Below are positions 47,200 through 59,172 of a stretch of 64,000 bases of DNA, one piece after another (positions within the stretch are counted from its first letter, which is position 1; every line of letters begins with the position of its first letter). A program made the position numbers and the translations under genes. The notes under the pieces were generated by a model. It did not search any database, had not been told where the DNA came from, and saw nothing but the letters and a program-made list of their open reading frames with translations. Source of the DNA: Mimachlamys varia (Eukaryota; Mollusca; Bivalvia; Pectinida; Pectinidae); contig OX392527.1 of NCBI GenBank assembly GCA_947623455.1, positions 9,296,001-9,360,000 on the forward strand. Direction: 5' to 3'.

Positions 47200-47830
47200 T
47201 ATGAATGAGCATCAAATTGTCGTTAAGGTTAGTTTGTCGTCAGGATAGCTTGTCACGGTTAACTTGTCTTCACGGTTAACATGTCGTCATGGTAATTTGT
47301 CGCCATGATTAACTTCTTTCCATGGTTAACATGTTGTCACTGTTAACTTGTCGTCACGGTAATTTGTTGTCCTGTTAACTTTAGTTCACGGTTAACATGT
47401 TGTCCTTGTTAACTTTAGTTCACGGTTAACATGTTGTCATTGTTAACTTGTCGTCACGGTAACTTGTCAAGGCTAAGTCGTCTTGGAGATGATGATTTGT
47501 CGTCATGGTTAACTTGTTTTCACGATTACCATGTATTCACGGTTAACTTGTCGTCAGAGTAACTTCTCGTCACGATATCTTATCGTCATGGTTGACTTGT
47601 TTCCACGATTACCATGTTGTAACGGTTAACTTGTCTTGGAGACGATAATTTGTCGTGATGGTTAACTTGTTTTCACGGTTACCATGTTATCACTGTTAAT
47701 TGTCGTCCCGGTAATTTGTCGCCACGAATAACTTGTTTTCACGGTTGGTTAACTAGTCGTCATGGTAACTTCCAATTCGCCACGGTAATTTTTCGTCACG
47801 GTTAACTTTCTATAACTGGAACTTGAGAAT
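47200..47830 (+). repeat. Degenerate 16-17-bp minisatellite
   Basis: Variants of GTTAACTTGTCGTCACG recur about every 16-17 bp: GTTAACATGTTGTCACT, GTAATTTGTCGCCATG, GATTACCATGTATTCACG. Copies are diverged and indels are common. The preceding 52-bp repeat shares GGTTACC and CATGG words, so the two may be related, but that is a weak suggestion. Confidence 0.85.
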
Positions 47831-48157
47831 ACATAATCCCGAGCCAGCAATATGTCATTAATTTTGCCATATTGTTTTATTGTTGTGCTGGCGCTGTAAC
47901 ACCTATTTCCGGACGACATTTGACCTACATTTATAGATCCCGACACCTGCTTCACGCTTCTAAGTCACACTCACAATATACGCATTTTGATACCTTTATG
48001 ATGGTTTCGACAGAAATGTCACGACATTTTACGGATTTTTATAACAGCCATGCTCTGTATTGTAGTTTTTTTAATTCAATGAATCATTCTGTTTGTGAGT
48101 GTTTCGAATCAATTCCCTGTTTCGAACGGACATGCGGAGTAGAGTGATAGAGATGCG
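47831..48157. other. Unique DNA before the 36-bp array
   Basis: A 91-codon plus-strand frame at 47,872-48,147 leads into the array. It has no recognisable domain and no clear start context. Confidence 0.4.
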
Positions 48158-48769
48158 GTTTGACGGGAGGGCTGTGATGATTGTACGTCTTCTGTTTGAC
48201 GGGAGGGCTGTGATGATTGTACGTCTTCTGTTTGACGGGAGGGCTGTGATGATTGTACGTCTTCTGTTTGACGGGAGGGCTGTGATGATTGTACGTCTTC
48301 TGTTTGACGGGAGGGCTGTGATGATTGTACGTCTTCTGTTTGACGGGAGGGCTGTGATGATTGTACGTCTTCTGTTTGACGGGAGGGCTGTGATGATTGT
48401 ACGTCTTCTGTTTGACGGGAGGGCTGTGATGATTGTACGTCTTCTGTTTGACGGGAGGGCTGTGATGATTGTACGTCTACTGTTTGACGGGAGGGCTGTG
48501 ATGATTGTACGTCTACTGTTTGACGGGAGGGCTGTGATGATTGTACGTCTTCTGTTTGACGGGAGGGCTGTGATGATTGTACGTCTTCTGTTTGACGGGA
48601 GGGCTGTGATGATTGTACGTCTTCTGTTTGACGGGAGGGCTGTGATGATTGTACGTCTTCTGTTTGACGGGAGGGCTGTGATGATTGTACGTCTTCTGTT
48701 TGACGGGAGGGCTGTGATGATTGTACGTCTTCTGTTTGACGGGAGGGCTGTGATGATTGTACGTCTTCT
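48158..48769 (+). repeat. 36-bp minisatellite, 17 near-identical units
   Basis: Seventeen units of exactly 36 bp (612 bp) read GTTTGACGGGAGGGCTGTGA then TGATTGTACGTCTTCT. The only variation I can see is CTAC for CTTC in two adjacent units (near 48,477 and 48,513). Both strands are open throughout: a 250-codon plus frame with period FDGRAVMIVRLL and a 225-codon minus frame with period QTEDVQSSQPSR. The single variant is silent on the plus strand (Leu to Leu) and changes Glu to Val on the minus strand, but one change cannot test selection. Near identity implies very recent expansion or gene-conversion-like homogenisation. Confidence 0.95.
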
Positions 48770-48773
48770 GTTT

Positions 48774-51700
48774 CGTTATGCATCAATGGTGGTTTTTATA
48801 TCCATTATTGAAGTTGCCACGTCATATCGTTTTAAACCAAGTACACCTTAGTGATACATATGGAGTAGTAGGGCGCGTCACCAGTCAGCGGCGAGGTGTA
48901 ACACAGAGGTTCCAGGCTAAAGCACAATGGACGAGTATTTAGGCCCATGTTATATTAAACAATTTTTAAAGGATGCGAATATTTCAAGTACAAATGTACA
49001 ATTTTATTAACCTTATTTAACTAAATAGCCTATAGCCAATGGGTCGTTGCGAAGTCGGAGCGTAACGCGACCTTCATAAACCCCGGCCGTCGTGTCATGT
49101 CGCAGAGTTACAGTTCCGTAGATCGTGCGGCCCGTGTACTGTAGGCCATAATGTGGTCATATTTCATTGCGTATTAATACTTACTTTGTCCCGGTGGTTA
49201 GTTACACTAGAGGGCGTGGTTGTGTACACGATACAAAAGTTGAGTTGTACGCGACACGAACACTTCTCTCCCGATCGCCTGACCAGAACGGAAACGCTCT
49301 CTGACTAGTCTACATATATCGTGTAATAAGTCTGAAGTTTCAGATGGCTAAAATTAGGTATCTATCAAAGGCAGGATCTCTGTCTCCATCCGACTGACGC
49401 AAATTGTTCCGTTTGGTTGCTAGCGATCTATACCGGCCTTTCGCCATACAGACGGCCAGTAATCCCCTAATTGCACGCCTCATGTATATATTTCTTACAT
49501 AGTCGGCGCGAGGAGCTAGCACGCGATCAAACTTTCCAGCTGTCATTTGTGCGTCTGATTATTTATGTTTCACGCTTGTCGTAAAGCGGTTTTAATGTGC
49601 CACGAAACCCCCACCGTCTCCGGGGTCTGTTCTCGAACGCGGCCCCAAAACACCTCCAAAAGCACGTCCGACTTAAATTTGATATTTTAGGGAGGGGAAA
49701 CACGGTCAGGCGTATGTAGCAGAAACGTGCAACGTAGTTCGTGTTTCTTTGTTTGATCCGGAATCTACGTTAATGAGAGTAATAAGCTTTGGCGATAAAT
49801 ATTGGTTGAGCGAAGCGGGGAGCGACATCGCGTTACCAAGCTAATCGTAGATGCCAGATAAAGGCCATCTTGTTGGTACACGTATGTATCATGGAGGAAG
49901 ATTACTTTATGTTTATCAACTAAAAGGATGAGGAAACAGATATAATTGCTGTGCGGGGCTGGAGCGGCACACGTGCCGTATCGTCCGTCTCAGAACAATC
50001 ATAAATGCAGAAGGAAACTCCACGTAATAAAGCATTCTCGCTCCTCGCGACCCCGCGCTCGTGCGCACGTGGAGAGTTCCTAGTGCCCCGGCTTATAATT
50101 AATTCAGTACTATAGGATTGAATCTTAGCGACGCTAGACACTGCCCAAGTTTTACAGTAATCCGCTGCAAACGCCCGTTAATAACTTTAAAAGGCGGTCT
50201 TTCCGGTCCGGAATTCTAAAGAAACAGGCGAAGATTCGATCACTCTAACCGAACACGCGGTATCTCAGTTCGTTACATGCTTACTAACCGGAAATATTTA
50301 TCCGAGCCAGTTTGAGAGGAAAGGCACGATAATGAAGGGGAGACGTGACCAACGTGAAGTAACACGCCGTACATACATACGCTCGTGCAAGACACCTAGG
50401 GCTGGGCGACGTACACTGATATATACATGTAGACTACTGATCGATCCGCGCAGGTAGCGCCATCAACACAGGTCACTACTCCCGATAACACTTTAAACAT
50501 ATGATCGTTATTTATTCATTTACATGCACGGTATATATAACGCTGATATGACGATTGGTACTTATCGTGAAGGCTCTAAAAGACTGCGGCAGATGGTGCG
50601 GCCATTTCATCATGAGAGCTGTTAGAAGTCTGACGAAACGCCATTTAATTCTTCTAATTAAAACTCGTGTCATTAATTAAAAGTGAGAAATTTAGTATCA
50701 AAGTTGTACCCAGCGAGTGTATTTGTAGTTGACGACCGCTATATTGGCGGGCATGACCCAGTCAGCCGTGTTTGCACCAACGGAACAAAGTTGTTTGCAC
50801 GAAAACATTGCGAGGTCTGTGGTATGGTGTCCGGATCGAAATGCCGGTTTTAATTCCCGATCAAATCTTTAAGGGTGATATGCTGGCGTTTCATTTGCGT
50901 CATTACATGTTTAGATCGGCTTCTCCTCAATTTCCGGTCAGACCACCATCTCCAGTGACGCAAGTTGTGCAATTGCTGCACGTTTCGTTATCAATTAGCA
51001 ACCTAGAGTTTCATCGGAAAGAACATTTTGTTCTGTTAATAAGCACGGCTGTTACAGGCGACACTGGTGTCTCCGCCGGTGTATTAGGGCCGCCATGTGG
51101 GGTACAGGGGTGTACGCCGACAGAGCGCGCCACACGCTACCAATCCAATATCAAAGTAAAAGGTCTCCCAGATTACGGAAACGTGTGCTGATTACAGCGG
51201 TTTTCTAGACGAATTGGCCAAGTTGTCGTTAGTGAAAACATGAAATGTATCCGTATAACGTACGCACGGTTGCGATCGATCTACATATTAACAAACACAC
51301 ACGGAGAAAAGGTCGTGTCTGTTGTTGATTTCAGCTTGATTAAAAATCGATCACCTAAAGTGTTGTATATATATGTTAGACGTGAATAACATTTAAATGT
51401 CCCTCGACTCCGAGCAATGTGTAGCCCTAGTAGTAAATGCTATTTAATATATGTATTCATACCAGAACTAGTCGACAACGATTTGCAGCTAAACACGCAT
51501 TTTCCGGTATCGCCTAAACAAAATCGCAATTTAATATCTCATTTCCGGTGATAAAGTCGGACGGAGTTTGCAGGAACTTTCCCAAATAGTAATTTGTATA
51601 CATGTAATGATCAGTATCAATAGATTGTGGAGACCTTATTTTACCTAGACTTCACTAGAATTTTATACAGATATGAAATTGTTTTTTTAACTAATAATTT

Positions 51701-52242
51701 TTTTTACTTGAATGTCTTATTCTTGAAGCTAGTAGAAAAAATTGTAGTTGAGAATTCTCTTTATTAACCTTTCCTGGGTAGCGCTACTCGGCGGGTGTCA
51801 TCACGTTATTGGTTTTGGTGAGTGCTCGGTCAGAACACTAATATATATGAGAGATGTTGTAACCAATAACCCCAGGTAGAACACACAGTACAATACACCA
51901 TACATACTGGTGGTCGTAATCACTCATGATCATAAAGCTACCAACACTTAAACACTTGTTCCGTAACTTGTACGAATTCCCAATCGATTTTAGTCTGGGC
52001 TTATCACTCTTCAACTACGAAGGTGTAACGAGTTAGCTCCCCTGATAGTAAAGCTCTACCAGCTTATATTTGTTTATTGTGTCGACCTTTTTGCTTTACT
52101 AAAATTTAGTGATAAAACTGAAGCCTGATAAACAACACAAAGTCTGTCATAAAAAGATTGTCGTTAATTTGTATACACAGTTATTTACATATAACTAAAA
52201 GAAGGGTCATTTAATGATGTTTATTTTTTTTTTTATAAATTC
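48774..52242. other. 3.5 kb of unique, partly CpG-rich DNA without a supported gene
   Basis: This is the longest repeat-poor stretch. Open frames at 49,340-49,546 (-), 49,920-50,141 (-) and 50,772-51,191 (+, 139 codons) show no family signature. CpG density is higher from about 49,030 to 50,480. A poly-T run lies at 52,224-52,235, just outside the SINE tail. No tRNA or promoter is called. Confidence 0.45.
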
Positions 52243-52607
52243 ATCAATAATAATAATAATAATAATAATATATCGAGGTTGTTATATACAGCTTTATCAT
52301 AGCCTAAAGATCGCCTCAAAGCAGTTAATACATTATTATCCGTGGTAATAGGGCCTTAACAACCAGCCAATATTGTTCTCAACTCCCTGGGGAGCATACA
52401 ACCGGTGCTGCCATCTCGGCGCTCACAGATAACATTCTACAATTTCTAGCACTGCCTAACCACGTACCTATTTACAGCTGAGTAGACTGAAACAAGCGGA
52501 GTAAAGTATCTTGCTTAACGATACAACACAATTGCCGTGACCGGGACTCGAATTCTTACCCTTCAATCACGAGCCCGGCGTCCTACCACTAGACCATCGT
52601 GTCTCCT
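52243..52607 (-). mobile_element. tRNA-derived SINE with TTA-type tail
   Basis: Read on the minus strand from 52,607, the head contains TGGTCTAGTGGTAGG (A-box region, 52,582-52,596) and ATTCGAGTCCC (B box, 52,543-52,553) with tRNA-like spacing. A conserved-looking body follows (CAGTCTACTCAGCTGTAAAT, GAGCGCCGAGATGGCAGCA, CCCAGGGAGTTGAG), then a tail domain ending in a TTA/ATT microsatellite (AATAATAAT on plus at about 52,246-52,270). The body is close to molluscan SINEs with a shared central domain that I recall, but I cannot name the family with certainty. No target duplication was found. The head has mispaired arms, so a functional tRNA is unlikely. Confidence 0.85.
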
Positions 52608-53060
52608 GTCTTTAAAGACAAATGCAAGTTACTATTTTGTTCCTATATGCGTAGCTAAACCATTGTCACCACAAAACGTCACCGAAAGTCGTCAAAACGG
52701 TTTATCATAGCTTGTGGAATACGTACATCACGCAGGAAATCAGTAAGACCAATTACACGTATAAGTCTGCATTATTGTCTGGGAGCAATATCATCCTTGG
52801 AGTACCTCGCAAACACGTCATACAGCCGTCGACACAAATGTATGTGCGTGTAAATCATGTTAATAGTTTTGTGCAAGGGTGAACAACAGCTTTTAAGATG
52901 TGAAAGATGGGAAGAAACGAAGCTTCATTGAAATACAAATTTTCTAAGATTAAGCCAGTCAGCATCAACGGCTAAAGACTAGTTAACCTGAAGTCCCACG
53001 TTATGGTTATTACGATGCATGTTGTCACTAGCACGAATTATGTTGTTACTAAAGGTGCGT
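52608..53060. other. Unique DNA between the SINE and the transposase relic
   Basis: No repeat or gene was recognised. The relic that follows may begin in the last 80 bases. Confidence 0.4.
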
Positions 53061-54010
53061 CGCCAGTAAAGCTAGTTTCTGAGCTTCGCATGATGGGTCC
53101 TGCCTCAATCCTTCAAGCAAATTTTCAGGGATTCCAGAAAAAACATTTCAGTTTGAGACAAGTCCTAAGTTGAGTCGCCATCCAGCGTTAGATATGATGT
53201 CATTGTTCGTGCTCTTTATGGATATGTTACTACATGTAACGGATCATCACATTTGAATGAAACTATTGGTACGTTAGATTCCCCATGGCATATCCCGTCT
53301 TGCTTTCTCAAGCATTGAGCGGCTTATTGAAGATTGGTGGGAGGATGCTAACATTGTAGCTAGGGAATTATTGGTAGCTGGGGCTGAACAACGAAATATT
53401 GCGATCGAGTAGAGAAGAGAGACTATGACGAGAGCGTCACAAACATCACTGTGATTGCTGATGGTGGTTGGTGTAAATGAAGAACAAGCATTACCACAAT
53501 GCACTTGATGGCGTGGGAAATATTAGTGGCAAAGAGACGGAGAAAATACTGCACCTTGGAGTTCGTAATAAATATTGTTACATTTGTACAAGTGCCAATA
53601 ATGAGGGTATTGTTCAAGGTTACCATCACTGCTTCAAGAACTGAGATGATAGCTTCCAAGCAACGGACATCACTGACGTATTCCAGAAAGCGGAGGGCAT
53701 GGTTTACGCTTATAGCTTATGGTGTGCCAGATACAACAGGATGTTCCTGTATGGGTCGAACGTGTCCAGAAAACTGAATATGCAAACCACGATTGCAAGT
53801 GTTTGCGGTCCAACCTAGAAAAAACTTGTTGATGGTAATTCACAGTACAAAGGAAAAGATAAGATAAAGCAACATGTTATCGTGTTGTCAGTGAAGTGCA
53901 TTTTGCCATAAGTGAGAGGTCAAAGAGACCGAAAAAAACAGAAGGCAAGTCAAATTTAGCCCACGACATCAAGAATAGCATTAATCATATCTTACACACC
54001 AATTGCTGAC
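53060..54010 (+). pseudogene. Decayed Mutator-like transposase gene
   Basis: Conserved blocks appear in order on the plus strand but in shifting frames: SELRMMG and FQGFQKKHFSL (about 53,080-53,160), YDV-VRALYGYV and SSHLNETIGTL (about 53,190-53,275), ITVIADGGW (ends 53,471), GVRNKYCYICTSANNEG with a CxxC pair (53,558-53,608), EYANHDCKCLRSNLE (about 53,776-53,820) and AHDIKNSINHI (53,959-53,991). These match, from memory, the Mutator-like transposase domain found in many mollusc genomes. At least several frameshifts and in-frame stops separate the blocks, so the gene is dead. No terminal inverted repeats or target duplication were found. It is probably an old insertion. Confidence 0.72.
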
Positions 54011-54880
54011 GTTTCTGTAAAGCTGGAGAAAGCAAAGATGACGATCAGAAAATGCCAGGCTTATGTTTGCTAGACGAACCTGACACAAGTTCTGCATTCG
54101 ATGCAGATAGGGAAATATCAGATAGTATGTCGTCATGCTGTTCCCAACAACCATGTGGAAAGAAGGGCCTCCTTATAGTGTCAGGTTCTATCCCGATACC
54201 CATCTAGTCTCTCTATAGATGCCCTTGACAAGACCATACTATCAAATGTGACAACCGGTTCGAGTAAGTGTGTTTTTTTACAGTATATTTATGTACTTTC
54301 TTGGAGAATAATTTCCAATAATTGCACAATTATCCAAGTGCGCGATACAGGTCCAAAGGCCTGTTGTTATCATTTATCAAGATCAACATATAAATCAGTG
54401 TTGTTTCGGTTAAAGTCTTTTATTAAAAATGTATCCTTGATTGGTATTTTCCAGTTCCAACCATCGACGGTCACTTTCAGAGTTCCCGTACCTTCCAGAA
54501 CATGTCCTCGTGACGGACAAATAGACTGCCACATCAGACAAACACCAGCTCCACAAAGTTACGAGCTCACAATGCTGAACAATTTGATGAACGCATAATT
54601 AAAAGTGCACTAGAAATGAGGAAATTATAACTACATTGTGTTTTAGTGTTGCTCTCAAAATGACTTAACCGGAACGTTAAGACAGATTACCAGATGTTAT
54701 CTTGCATCGAGGGACATATTTGCCTTAAAAAGAATTGAGATATGAAATATACTTAGATATATCATACATGATACTCCCACTGACATCTAATGATTATTAA
54801 ACATTTCTGGGTTGTGTTTTTAATAACCACTGGTGTTAGTTAAGGTTCTGCAATGTTGGTCATACCATTTAAATGATATT
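54011..54880 (+). other. Possible extension of the transposase relic, then unique DNA
   Basis: 54,011-54,240 may continue the relic (CLLDEPDTSS-like reading). RAHNAEQFDERIIKSALEMR, followed within a few codons by a stop, near 54,560-54,630 reads like the end of a decayed coding segment, but I cannot place it in a family. The rest shows nothing recognisable. Confidence 0.3.
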
Positions 54881-55145
54881 TTTGAAGTCAAATTGCACTG
54901 TAAGTGTAGTAAAAAAGGCATAACTCCCTAAAAAGGTTCAAAATCTGAAATAAAAATGCAGATCCACAACTGCATGATATACCGAGCATTCCTTTGAACT
55001 TTTACCGAAATCTGACTGTTAGTTAAGGAGGAGGAGATCTCAGGACAAATTACTGCGGACGACAGACAGACAGAGTGATTTCAGTATACCCCCTTACTTC
55101 GTTGCAGGTTAGGGGGTATAATTACATCGTTGTGGGGGTATAAAT
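54880..55145 (+). mobile_element. Interspersed repeat copy ending in GGGGGTATAA
   Basis: The order GGCATAACTCCCTAAAAAGG, CCACAACTGCATGATATACC, ATTCCTTTGAACTTTTACCG, GGAGGAGGAGATCTCAGGAC, CAGACAGACAGAGTGATTTC, then CCCCCTTACTTCGTTGCAGG and GGGGGTATAA matches a very common dispersed bivalve repeat that I recall but cannot name. It has no open frame. A second GGGGGTATAA lies just downstream at about 55,134. Confidence 0.6.
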
Positions 55146-55320
55146 ACATGTATGTATTATTCAACAAATTTTAATGCCGAACTTAATAAATGTTCAATGT
55201 ATGATTATGTTAATTTTTCCCCATAAGAAAAACAAATTTTTTAACCAATGTGATTAAAATCATATCTTGATCTCCGCGCCGTTCCGTAACTTTCTCTCTG
55301 TTGCGTTAAGATCTGAGATA

Positions 55321-55576
55321 ATCCCATAGGGGGTCATATCCCGATGACCTTTCGCATTAGCTAATCGAATTACTACTAGCAGAATCTTGACAGTGAAATT
55401 TGAGGCGACCAAGCTTGCATAAACACATTTATCCGTTTAGTCATTTCGTCACCAAAAAGTTCGTGTGGAATAATGTGACGAAATGGCTTGCTGCAAGATG
55501 ACAGGTCGCTGGAAAATTATTTTAATGTTAAGTAAAGAGGCGACAAAGGTCATCTGGACGTGACCTCTTATGGGAT
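55321..55576. mobile_element. Foldback (long inverted repeat) element, 256 bp
   Basis: The left end ATCCCATAGGGGGTCATATC with CCGATGACCTTTCGC (55,321-55,355) pairs with the right end 55,540-55,576, whose reverse complement reads ATCCCATAAGAGGTCACGTC with CAGATGACCTTTGTCGC. An inner inverted pair CATTTCGTCAC (55,442-55,452) and GTGACGAAATG (55,475-55,485) makes a nested stem. GCGACC and GGTCGC also pair between. The element is non-coding and shows no clear target duplication. It is best read as a MITE-like foldback element. Confidence 0.65.
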
Positions 55577-57015
55577 CCTTGTAAAACAGAGTGAGAACCA
55601 ACAAGAAATAATGTTTTATACATTTTCTTTACCATTAAAGGTTGCATTTTAACATAATGTTCCTGCTGAGTAAGCCGATACGGAGGCTGCTATACCTGTT
55701 ATACTAGTAACCATCATACATGTACGTTATATTTTGTTTTCTTACCTCGCGAGAACAAAAAATATCACAAATATAATCTATTTGCAGGAAATAAACGTAA
55801 ATTCGATCATGTTGTTCAATTCTTCTCATAGCTTGTTGCCAATATTTCGTTGTTTGTTTTACCTGAGGTGGTTACTGGGAAAACGGAAAGATCGGATATC
55901 GGTGATGATTATTATTTGATCAAAAACAAATATTGGCAAGCGAAACAATGGTGTAGACATACTAGCCATCGTGGTTTATTAATCTGAAATATTGACACAA
56001 GATTTGTAAGGTAAAAAGAATCGATTCGTTTCGAAACAAGTTTCAAATAATACAGTATTACCACCGAAAAAACATATTTGTTAGCCGCAAGGAAAGAACT
56101 TGTTGTCAAACAAAAACCACAGGAAGATTATCTGAGACCCTAAACACGTGTTAGATTGATACTTGAGGGTATAAATATGAAGGCAAGTTTAAAATAAGTC
56201 AATTTCGGATCACCGACTGGTTGCAAAATCAAGATCCTTGCATTTTTCGAAGACAAGTGAGACAGAAAAGACCCCCTCCCCTCCATCAGAAATATATTTG
56301 TACTTTCTCGCAGATATTACAGATTGTAAAAAAAAGAATGTCTAAAAGAAAGAAAAAAAATAAAAGGAGAAAAGGTCAAAGAAAAGAATATATCACTAAT
56401 CACATTGTTAGACTGGCCCAAAATCATCGATTCACGGATTGACGAAAACGGATTGTTTTGGAAAAAAACTGATCGAAGAAAAACAATACTGTTTCGAAAT
56501 CAGCAATGTACCAATATACATGTTGCCGCCCGTATCCGTCAGCAATTCCTTACCTGGGATATTTCTTTTACGTGCCTGATAGCAGGCCCTACCGAAAGTT
56601 TAACAAATATGTTCATGAAAAGATAAATGGATTACGTCCGAGGAAATGATTCCCGCACCCGATCACATCGTGTGGTGTTACGGAGACTAGCAGGCGTGCT
56701 ATAATGTATGCATTCATAAGCGACGTAGCATTCTCCGCGAAGGTTTATTAAATCTAGATCGCTTCTACTCTTCACTCAAACACTTGATCTTATGACAGAA
56801 GTAGATTCAACAGTAAGAAGAAAAGTAATCACAGAAACATCCGGGTTATGTACACCATTCAAATTTATTTTTCCAAAACAAAGAATATCGAGACATCAGC
56901 CTAAATGCCCATAGCATAGTGTTGATGAAAATTTCAAGAGACACTTCGCAAATCAGATGTTTATCCAAACAAAGCAAATGTTTCCGGGAAGAAGTACTCT
57001 TCTGTGATAAGCTTA
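55577..57015. other. AT-rich unique DNA, no supported gene
   Basis: Short open frames at 55,734-55,919, 56,221-56,442 and 56,405-56,626 (+), and 55,912-56,109 (-), are lysine- or phenylalanine-rich in the way AT-rich chance frames are. An A-rich purine run lies at 56,325-56,395. Confidence 0.45.
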
Positions 57016-57448
57016 CGATGATGCCACGTCTTAACCTCACGGTTATTGACTCACGGATGATGCCACGTCTAAACCTCACGGTTATTGACTCACGGATGAT
57101 GCCACGTCTAAACCTCACGGATATTGACTCACTGATGATACCACGTCTAAACCTCACGGTTATTGACTCAAGGATGATGCCACGTCTAAACCGCACGGTT
57201 ATTGACTCACGGATGATGCCACGTCTAAACATCACGGTTATTGACTCAAGGATGATGCCACGTCTAAACCTCACGGTTATTGACTCACGGATGATGCCAC
57301 GTCTAAACCTCACGGTTATTGACTCAAGGATGATGCCACGTCTAAACCTCACGGTTATTGACTCACGGATGATGCCACGTCTAAACCTCACGGTTATTGA
57401 CTCAAGGATGATGCCACGTCTAAACCTCACGGTTATTGACTCAAGGAT
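57016..57448 (+). repeat. 39-bp minisatellite, about 11 units
   Basis: The unit reads CGGATGATGCCACGTCTAAA then CCTCACGGTTATTGACTCA. CGG and AGG at the unit start alternate over six or so units (57,170-57,410), making a 78-bp dimer. With a period of 13 codons both strands stay open: 184 codons on plus (MMPRLNLTVIDSR period) and 214 codons on minus (GIILESITVRFRR period). The flanks are unlike any domain I know, so coding is not supported. Confidence 0.95.
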
Positions 57449-58685
57449 ACTGAGAATACAGACACGATTGTGATAGTGTGACCATATCAATGAACGCCGT
57501 AAAGGCTATGAGTGTACCGAAAGATAACAGACGCACCAAAGTTTCCGTTTTACTGAAAACTTCACCTTCGAAAACGGAAATGCTGATGAATCGATTTCAA
57601 AGTATTGTATGAATTTGGATATAGAGAACAGCCGATCATACCAGCTTCAAATCTGGTAGACTTATGTCGGTAATGTCTTACGTCCAAGATCCCGAAACAC
57701 GTCAATCCCGAGGGTACAAACACTTCCCTGGCCACTCTCAAAGACGTAATCGGTCCTCAGAGCTGGATTAGTTATACAATCGGATTTAGATATAACGAGT
57801 ATAGCAGCTCCCATACCGTTTCACACTAGACCGGAAACCGCAGCCACACAACAAAGACGACACGCGGTGACGTTTCCTCGAACGGAATCTGCAGCCCTAC
57901 AACAAACGGTAGAAAATATTACCGAGAAGTCCATGGAATGAGAAGACGACGACGAAACCGGTTACGCTTCTAAATATTTATTTGAAATTCACAGATTACC
58001 AATGTCAACTTCCCGTAGATCAACGTTGACCGTGTCGGGTTGTTCAAACATTGTACTGGGTCAAAGATTAGCTAAATCGTTAGGTTTCGAGGAAACGAGC
58101 TGTTGGGGGAAAACATACGGGAGTTAACTTGCCGAAAGTCATCCAAGGTTGTTTTTTTCATTTGCGATCATTGGTAAAGAGTCTCAAATGGTAGTCGACA
58201 CGGGGGACCCTTTGATCAGAACAGTACCCACTGAAGACGTTCCTTGACACTTCAAAAGTAAGGAATCTTATCCCATTCATTACGTGCGCTATGTAGATCT
58301 CCATTAAACTCAATATCAAGAAATTAACATGATGCTGAGAGACGATAGGGGAAGGCCCGATCCGAGAGGATTAAAGTTGTTTAATTCTGAAGACGATCGT
58401 TTGACATACTCTTAAAACCAAAACACCTATTTAAGGCAATACTGTTGTAGTAAAACAACTAATACAAATCAATCCATGACAATATGTGCGTTTCTGTGGC
58501 TAATCAGTCATAAGGCTTATATTTCCCAGAAAGATATGTTAAGGTCAGCTGCATGTGGTACTTTCTAAAAAAACATTTGATTTTGTGTGGGCTCATAGAA
58601 AAGGGAGGGGGGGGGGGGCAAAAAGGGCAAAACAAACATTTACTTTGTTGAAGCTCTTACAAAGTAATTATTGTGGCAAACATGA
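57449..58685. other. Unique DNA with a poly-G tract
   Basis: No gene or repeat family was recognised. A G run of about 12 lies at 58,607-58,618, preceded by GGGA. Confidence 0.45.
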
Positions 58686-58689
58686 TAAA

Positions 58690-59172
58690 TTTTGTTGGTC
58701 TTGATTTATTTCTTACGTCCTATTAATAGTCAGTGTCATTTAGGTCGGCCTCCCGTTGTATGCGACATGGGTGAGCGTGTTGAATGAGTGTGTATTTGGG
58801 AGGTCCCAGTATGTTCATGTTAGCCCTCTTGCGATAGCTCAGATCTTTTGCCGATTCAAAGTGCTACCACAATGATGATATACAGCCGAAGGTCCTAGCA
58901 GGACAATCCAGCCGGTCACATTATACTGACAATTTGCGAACCAGTTGTTCCACTCCCATAACCTATACCATTGTTAAAGACTCTGGTATATCTTGGCCTT
59001 GGGACAGAACACATAGTTTTCCTCACAGGAGCGAACGCACAACTAAAGGCCAAAAGTGAGGTAGTGTCAAGGGAAAAATAGAATTGAAAAGATAAGATCC
59101 CAAATTTAGTCGCCTCCTACGATCATGCAATGGGGGCAGCATGGAAAATTCTTACGCAACCTACTGGGCAGT
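58690..59172 (+). mobile_element. Interspersed repeat, bivalve type, non-coding
   Basis: Landmarks in order are TTACGTCCTATTAATAGTCA, GGCCTCCCGT, GGTCACATTATACTGACAAT, GCGAACCAGTTGTTCCACTC, GGGACAGAACACA, GGAGCGAACGC, and TTTAGTCGCCTCCTACGATC with ATGCAATGGGGGCAGCATGG. I recognise this combination from memory as a common dispersed repeat of bivalve genomes. The family name is not certain. The copy is diverged and has no long open frame. Confidence 0.6.

Noticed and set aside
51775..51895. Possible inverted repeat with CCTGGG and TTATTGGTT words on both sides
   Set aside because: The spacing between the paired words differs between the two sides, so no continuous stem is supported.
52540..52607. 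Functional tRNA gene on the minus strand
   Set aside because: A and B boxes are present, but they belong to a SINE with a body and a TTA-type tail, and the acceptor arm does not pair.
56846..57490. 214-codon minus frame and 184-codon plus frame over the same array
   Set aside because: Both strands being open with a 13-codon period is expected from a stop-free 39-bp unit.
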